Part shown: in pieces, positions 58,598-64,000 of the stretch
How positions within the stretch are numbered: the stretch's first letter is position 1
How the letters are laid out: each line of letters opens with the position of its first letter
DNA from: Symbiodinium natans
Lineage: Eukaryota > Sar > Dinophyceae > Suessiales > Symbiodiniaceae
Assembly: GCA_905221605.1 (NCBI GenBank)
Contig: CAJNDS010002258.1
Span: 322,501 to 386,500 of the forward strand
Length of the DNA stretch: 64,000 nt
Reading direction: 5' to 3'
Made by a program: the position numbers and the translations under genes
The notes under the pieces: generated by a model
Database searches by the model: none
Told to the model about the DNA's origin: nothing
What the model saw: the letters and a program-made list of their open reading frames with translations, nothing else

Positions 58598-59431
58598 ATC
58601 ACTTTGGGGCGGCAGAGGTGCAGAAGCACTTGCAGGACAATTTGGCCAGCTTGGATGGCTCTTCAGGCAATTCTACCGTTCCCCTCCAACTACTGGTGGG
58701 GTCCAGTAGAGTGTGTTCCGAAAGCATGCATGCAACCCGTTGCCAGACTATTGCGGACTTCTTACACCTGTTTCTCGTGGTGCTTTCCGAATCCTGATAC
58801 TTTTTCTTGGGCACGGCATGTAAATGACAACTGAAACGTGCAGGACGAGATTGCAAACCTGCAGTCCACTTTGGTAGAGGACCTGTGTGGTCATTGTGAG
58901 AGCTTGCAGCGTTTGTCTCATACTTCCTCTAGCATGGCTCCGAGCAAGCCGCGCCTCTGTTGGAATCTTGCATTTGATTTCCTTGCCCTTGCAGGAAGCA
59001 GTGATTGCATCACGGCAAACGCTGCTGAAACAGTTCTCCCAAGTCTGGTCGGATCACCACCTGCAGGCCATTGCAGCAAAGCGTCTTGCAGAAGCCAGCA
59101 GAATCCAGCCCCTTCGTGGTCCTGGCCGAAGGGCTTCAGTGCTCAATTCCGATGCTCGCCAGGCTCTCTACCGTCAGCAGGAGGCCTGCCACTGTTTGAA
59201 GGGGGGGTGATCAGCGCCTTCCTTCCAGCATCGTGTCGCACTTGGGCTTGATTTCAAGGCTGCTTTTGTTGCTGTCCTTAGGCGGCAGAAGATGCCGCGA
59301 ACTCAACTTGCGAATTGAAATCGACGACGTCGACGCTGACGCTGAATCCCTCGTTGTGGGGGCTGGGATGGTCTCTCCAAGGATTCGCGGATAAACCTGG
59401 TGAAGGGTGCGTGTCGGCAGCAGGGGCCTAA
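58588..59431 (+). CDS. coiled-coil exons directly after AlkB (possible C-terminal extension)
   Basis: Exons 58588-58710 (NHFGAAEVQKHLQDNLASLD then PLQLLVG), 58844-58873 (DEIANLQSTL), 58995-59183 (EAVIASRQTLLKQFSQVWSD, then HLQAIAAKRLAEASRIQPLR and DARQALYRQQE) and 59282-59431 (AAEDAANSTCELKSTTST, stop TAA) all join in phase 0. Introns are GT-AG 58711-58843, GT-AG 58874-58994 and GC-AG 59184-59281. The first exon begins at an AG acceptor without an in-frame ATG, so an upstream exon must exist, and the nearest upstream exons are those of AlkB. The protein is helical with charged repeats, and no family is recognised. Separate gene or fusion is undecided. Confidence 0.6.
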
Positions 59432-59848
59432 GCTGGGAGCGGATCCATGACGAAAGGCACGCTAAAGGCAGGGTATGTGGGGAGATTTCTGGAGATAGCC
59501 GACCGATGAATTCAGGGTGGCCTCCACGTTGCAAGGGGCGGAGCAGTCCCTGAGCCACCTCGAAGCACCTGGGCAGACTTAGAGATCCAAAGTCAGCTCT
59601 GATTTTTGCGCGGCATAGCCTTGCACGCTTCTAAGACTAAGAATTCGACAACCGCAGGCCTCAGTTTGACCACTTCACAGTTGTGATGTGCGCAGCAAGG
59701 AGCGGAACCAGGAAGCTGCGAAGGCTCTGCGGCAGGCAGCCTGCTGACCATCATTCTGCTCAGATCGATGTCCATGGGGGATGCCTGTTGTCGGAATCTG
59801 GTGTTTGGGTGTGCTCTGTGTAGGACATGTGGGCTCACCGGCCTGTAG

Positions 59849-60122
59849 ATGTAGACTGTGAGTGGGCAAAGGTTGGCCAAAAGCTGGCCTCTGTCGAGAA
59901 AGCCATCCGCAAAGCACAGAGTCGCAAGGCGACCCTGCCGACCAGACTCTGCCAGATAGAGAGAGAGAGAGAGAGATATATATATATATATACATACATA
60001 TAAGCATCTCAAAGTGTTTCTGCTTGTCGCTTGTCAGGGCTACTCGCTCCAGTACTCCCCCGACAGTACTGCCACCTCCGCTGGGGCTGATGAGGATGGA
60101 CCAGGCTCCGCACGGATTTAAG
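59849..60122 (+). CDS. unrecognised exons flanking a microsatellite-bearing intron
   Basis: 59849 onward reads VDCEWAKVGQKLASVEKAIR then KAQSRKATLPTRLCQ. After an AG the stretch 60040-60122 reads GYSLQYSPDSTATSAGADED then GPGSARI and TAA. Between them lies (GA)n(TA)n at 59957-59992. The first exon looks like a helical segment and the second like a disordered tail. The exact donor is not clear, since GC and GA are both possible near 59950. Confidence 0.35.
59957..59992. repeat. (GA)n(TA)n microsatellite
   Basis: About nine GA units followed by about eight TA units, then TACATACA. Confidence 0.95.
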
Positions 60123-60224
60123 GGGTGCGAGCTTAGAACGGTCCACCGGAAGTTTACAAGGTGTACTCTCACAGAGGGTCTTGGTACAAAAGTCGGTGCA
60201 AGTATGACGGCTGCTGTCATTGAC

Positions 60225-60460
60225 GTAATTTCCATTACGATTACTGTTGCTGTTGCTATTACAATGACATTACTATTACTCGTATTATTCCTATTGCCAC
60301 TGCTATTATCTTACTATTGCTTTTTTTTAATACTTTCATTTATTGCCTTTTTTGGTTACTATTTCTTCTACGAGCACCATCAGTATTACGGCTATTGCTC
60401 CGACAACTCCTCCTATTATCACTGTTCTACGACGACTATGACCATGACGATCCTCTTTTG
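60225..60460. repeat. TTA/CTG/ATT trinucleotide-rich tract
   Basis: Imperfect T-rich triplets give a spurious hydrophobic translation. No splice context was found. Confidence 0.6.
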
Positions 60461-60569
60461 TGTCCTCAGTAGGCTTCAGCACTTGAAACCTCAGTTTACT
60501 CCTACGCTATATAGTGCAGAGAAGAGACTTCGCCAGGTGAAGCGCTTCGCAGGTCGTTAGGCCTCGCGG

Positions 60570-60695
60570 TGGCCAAGCGATCTCCCAGGCAACCGAAGGT
60601 GCGGAGCTCAGAGCTACCCGCATGCACTCTCACGCTTGAGGAAGAACACATCAGAATCAACAACCTTTTCATCACAGGGCTTTTGCCAAGGTGCG
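60570..60695 (+). CDS. unrecognised exon
   Basis: The frame reads AKRSPRQPKVRSSELPACTL then TLEEEHIRINNLFITGLLPR, basic and then amphipathic. No family or junction was fixed. 60930-62455 shows no gene I can support. Confidence 0.3.
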
Positions 60696-62460
60696 CCAGC
60701 GATACCTCCATCATACCAACCATTGCACTAAACCATGGAAGGATATGGAAGGTATACCAATCTTGACCATTATAGTCATCGAGCTAGTCATCGAGCATGG
60801 GGAGCCTGACGAGCTACAACTGTTGCCAAGCCCCGACACAGGCAGAGTCGCATGTGAGAGTCGCCTTGCCGGCCTTGGCGCGGGCATAGTTGCCGAGACT
60901 CCGGGCTTTGGGCTGTATGCTCATCACTAATTCGTGACCTGGAAGTCTAAACTCATAGGCAGTGTATCAGGTACTGGGATGTTATGTGATGTTCTGTAGC
61001 AGTAACCGCCGGGCCAGCGATGTCTCAATGACACTCGCGCGCCTCCTGCGGAGCCAAACACAACTGTCAGACCGTTGCCCCCTTAATGGAAGATGTTCTT
61101 GTCCCATGTTGGGCATGTCGGGCATATCTCTGCATCTTACATGCAGGTCTTGATCAGTAGGGCGATGGTCTGCACACTGCACAGAGGGAGCGGTTCTCTT
61201 AGAGTTGAAGAGCGACCCCTCTTGAGCTCTCTGGCCGTGTTTCGTCTGATATTGCGCTCATTTGCACGTAGCCCTTGCAGCCTTCAGAAATTGAAATTTG
61301 ATGGAGCTTGAGGGAGAAGAGGACGCGCAATCTCTTGTGCTGTGCTTTAGGCTTTAATCGTTAAGTTTTATTTGTTGCTAAATATCCTCCTGTGCCTTGG
61401 CAGCTTGGGAACCAACTGCTGAGCAAACCCAGGGTTATATCCCAACCATCGACGTGAGCCGAAACCCTCTGGGCTTGGTGCCTTCAAGCAGTTCATATAA
61501 CTTTCAATAAGGTAAGAGCATCAAGAGAATAAAGAGCAATTGAGATGTGCCACATGGACGTGTGATTGCCGAGACTGTGCGCACCCGGAGCAGAGTGCGG
61601 CATGTCTCGGGCCAGTGTGGCAGACCCTCAATGAGCGCCACATTTTCAGCGAAGCGGTGATGGAAAAGACATGCCACCTGCCGGTCCTCACAAGACTCCC
61701 AAGACAAGGCGTACCGGAGAGGAGGAGAGGTGCTGCATTATGGAAACGCGACGGGTCACCTCGATGTAGTCTGAAGAGGCGCTCGCTCACGTCGCACAAG
61801 TCATAGCTTTGGAGGGAGCACTGCCTTTCAGACGCCGAGCTGCCTCCTATCAAACTTAGTCCAGCAACCGATACCTCCTCATATTTTCCTCAACCCCGAA
61901 CCTGCGCAGAATGCGCCTTTCTTTTGATGGCTGATAGAAGTGGTTGGCCACCACAATGTCACGCGCAGGTGACCTTGATCAGCGAGTGGCAGTCCGAATC
62001 GGCTGCGAAAATCACGAGTTGCCAGATCTTCAGTGTGTGGATGTGCTCCCTTAGCATCAGAATCCTACGAGCACAGGCTGTAGCAGGCTGTATAACCCAT
62101 TAAAACCTGTAGCCTATTTCCGTGGCTTGGTGCAACTGTAACGCAAGGCCTGGAGCTGCACGACGGATTGCTGGCTGTGGGCTTCAAGCAAGGTCATCCT
62201 GAGAGCCGCACAATGGCGCACAGCATCTGAGTAATGCACAGTACAGTTTTCTTTGTTTGTGCGCAGGCTGTGACGTGAATCTCGTCGATCCCTGCACAGC
62301 CACCGTTTGTTGGGTTCTCTACGGTCGCGACCCGAGAATCGCATGAGCACCTAAAAGTGCTGTGCTTGCAACACACGTGCGCAATGATATTCCCTTGACT
62401 CTGGACATAAGTACAAGGTAAGTAGAGAAGCTGTCGGCAGTGTTATGTTTTTTTCCTCAG

Positions 62461-63534
62461 GTCACACGGCCCCCATCACGGCTTTGGCGGAATGCGCGGA
62501 TGGCCGCTTCGTGGGTGGCCTATGGGATCATTCAAATGCAGGCCAAATTTAGTTCCAGTAACGCAGTACCCTGAGCTGAGTCATGACCCCCAGTGCAGTG
62601 CGGCAACCGCTGGACTGACGGCGTTCTTTGCTGTTGTTCTCAGCGTGCCTCGAGTAGCTGAGAAGCCTTCTCGATCTCGCCCGTATACTCTCCAGCGACA
62701 TGACCACATAAGGGGGTGGGGGGGGGGGGGTGAACTCAACAGAAGTCATGTCACCATTATCCACCAAAGGGGGGGCTCAGCCATCCAAGCCAGACTAAAT
62801 TAAAGAGCTGGAGGTTTTTGAGCGGAGCATGAGGCGAGATACACCTGCTTTCAGACATCCTAGAAACGCAGAGATGCGTGCCGTGCTAAGCTGCAGAATG
62901 CCACGTGAACGCAAAGCCGAACGACGACGCGGTCCCGATGGAACCAGGATGTTCATGATCGTAATCGTCTAGGAGATGTTGGATTTCTGTTGAAGTTCTG
63001 CAGACGCACGCGATTTCTGTGACGAAACCTGGTTTTTCTTCCACTTGGGAACGAGAACGGAAACACTTAGCAGTAGATCTCGCCCTGGGCACTTAAATTG
63101 CAGTAGCAGGGCATGGTTCGGTCAAGCAACTAATGCAGCTTTACGGGTCTTGGCGCTCTAGGCATGGAACGGTCAGCAGGAGTTCACCAGATCCTCTTCT
63201 CTGCTCCTTCCTGGAAAGACACAGAAAAAGGGGTGGATTACATGCACATTCTGCACTAGGCATGCCACTATGCCAAATGCTACAAAAAAAACGCTCCCGT
63301 GCAAACAAAGGGCAAATAGCAGCGGCAGAATGTGGCACAACTTACGACTGGCTTAGTGCTGAAGGCTGCGGACAATCTCAACTATCGCCTTAAGAGCCCG
63401 AAGCAGCAACTCGTCTGCAAAGGTCACTGGTGGAGCAGATGGGGCCATTCGTCTATGGGCAAAGCGGACATGGTCCACAGCTTGGCCAGCACAGGACGGC
63501 AACGGGGACAGCTCACGAAATCTTAGCTCTGTGG
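62461..63534 (+). CDS. WD40-repeat protein exons
   Basis: The stretch from 62461 (after CAG) reads HTAPITALAECADGRFVGGL then WDHSN, a full WD blade pattern (GH..I..La...DGR...gG..D). The stretch from 63423 (after AAG) reads VTGGADGAIRLWAKRTW, the second half of another blade (DG.IRLW). The two are about 900 bp apart and other blades are presumably in unplaced exons or beyond the window. WD40 proteins are scaffolds, so the partner is unknown. A poly-G run and GA-poor spacer separate them. The frame after the second exon continues to a stop at about 63570. Confidence 0.55.
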
Positions 63535-63679
63535 AGCTTGGGATGGTCGTGTGCCATGCTACCTCTTAAGTGAGCCTCTAGGGCTCTAGGGGAAGAACAC
63601 GTCCGGGACCTTATCAGGTCCCAGACCCAAGGACTAAGGTCGTCGATGGGGGGGGCAGAGGCGCAGACTTTCTTTCTTG

Positions 63680-63728
63680 CTTTTATTTATTTTATTTTTA
63701 TTTTTTTTTCTCTCTCTCTCTCTCTCCA
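63680..63728. repeat. T-rich and (TC)n low-complexity tract
   Basis: TTTATTTTATTTT-like sequence followed by (TC)n. 63730-64000 shows no supported gene. Confidence 0.85.
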
Positions 63729-64000
63729 TCAAGATGGATGCGTATGGCATAAGGTAGGGGGGGGGGCCTCCCACTTGCACTTGAGGTCGCCCCTTTCCCT
63801 CTCTCGCCTCTAAGGTCCTCCAGATCCTAGCCAAAAAGCCAGGGGTGGATTTCGGGGTTTAGGATGTCGTGTTTTGGTTTCTTGATCCTGAACCCTCAAA
63901 CCTACACGCGCGACCTTTATGGCGTACGGTTCAGGGCTCCGTGTCCGACGGAGCTCGTGCGTGCCTGCACTTTCGCCCCCAGCTTTCGTGCCCCTCCTCA

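Noticed and set aside
60225-60460. Hydrophobic 'membrane' frame
   Set aside because: It is a T-rich triplet microsatellite, and the hydrophobic residues follow from TTA, CTG and ATT codons.
1-64000. tRNA, rRNA, transposase or reverse-transcriptase genes
   Set aside because: I saw no cloverleaf with an anticodon arm, no rRNA core sequence and no transposase or RT motif on reading both strands. A covariance or profile search would be needed to exclude small ones.

Overview
The window looks like nuclear DNA of a dinoflagellate, most like the small symbiotic (Symbiodiniaceae-type) genomes. This is inferred from the sequence. Every gene I can recognise is cut into many short exons. In the genes that could be followed exon by exon, most intron donors are GC or GA rather than GT. 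Acceptors are AG and are usually followed by G. All recognisable genes lie on the + strand. Short tracts of the plant/alveolate-type telomere unit TTTAGGG are scattered inside the window. The exons were built by hand: protein-family motifs were joined across phase-consistent junctions, so several gene ends are open.

Layout, left to right: C-terminal exons of a P5-like P-type ATPase (3-1070); a complete single-domain voltage-gated cation channel with two EF-hands, whose two introns are near copies of each other (1805-3852); unassigned exons (4989-6740); a J-domain plus saccharopine-dehydrogenase-like gene (7946-12538); a coiled-coil/membrane gene (14375-16626); low-complexity and repeat DNA (16.9-18.2 kb) with more unassigned exons to 22 kb; an organellar-type ribosomal protein uL24 gene (22644-24058); an aldo/keto reductase (24803-26134); a repeat-bearing ORF and membrane-protein exons (27.2-30.5 kb); a poor region rich in simple and telomere-like repeats (30.9-40 kb); ribulose-phosphate 3-epimerase (40461-41990); a histidine/acid-rich 17-residue repeat protein (43.1-44.4 kb); a coiled-coil gene (46.7-48.6 kb) and a WD-like gene (49.0-49.7 kb); a kinesin motor gene (52888-56287); an AlkB-type dioxygenase (57202-58597) followed directly by coiled-coil exons (58588-59431); and a WD40 gene (62461-63534).

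The genes do not form a pathway. RPE (pentose-phosphate/Calvin cycle), AKR (carbonyl reduction), AlkB (alkylated-base repair), uL24 (organellar translation), kinesin (microtubule transport) and the channel (Ca2+/Na+ signalling) simply sit in one head-to-tail series. No tRNA, rRNA, CRISPR array, transposase or bacterial-type operon was seen. The most notable features are the paired introner-like introns, the non-GT splice system, the J-domain/dehydrogenase gene, a possible AlkB/coiled-coil fusion, a candidate 16-nt intron or frameshift, and outward-facing interstitial telomere tracts.
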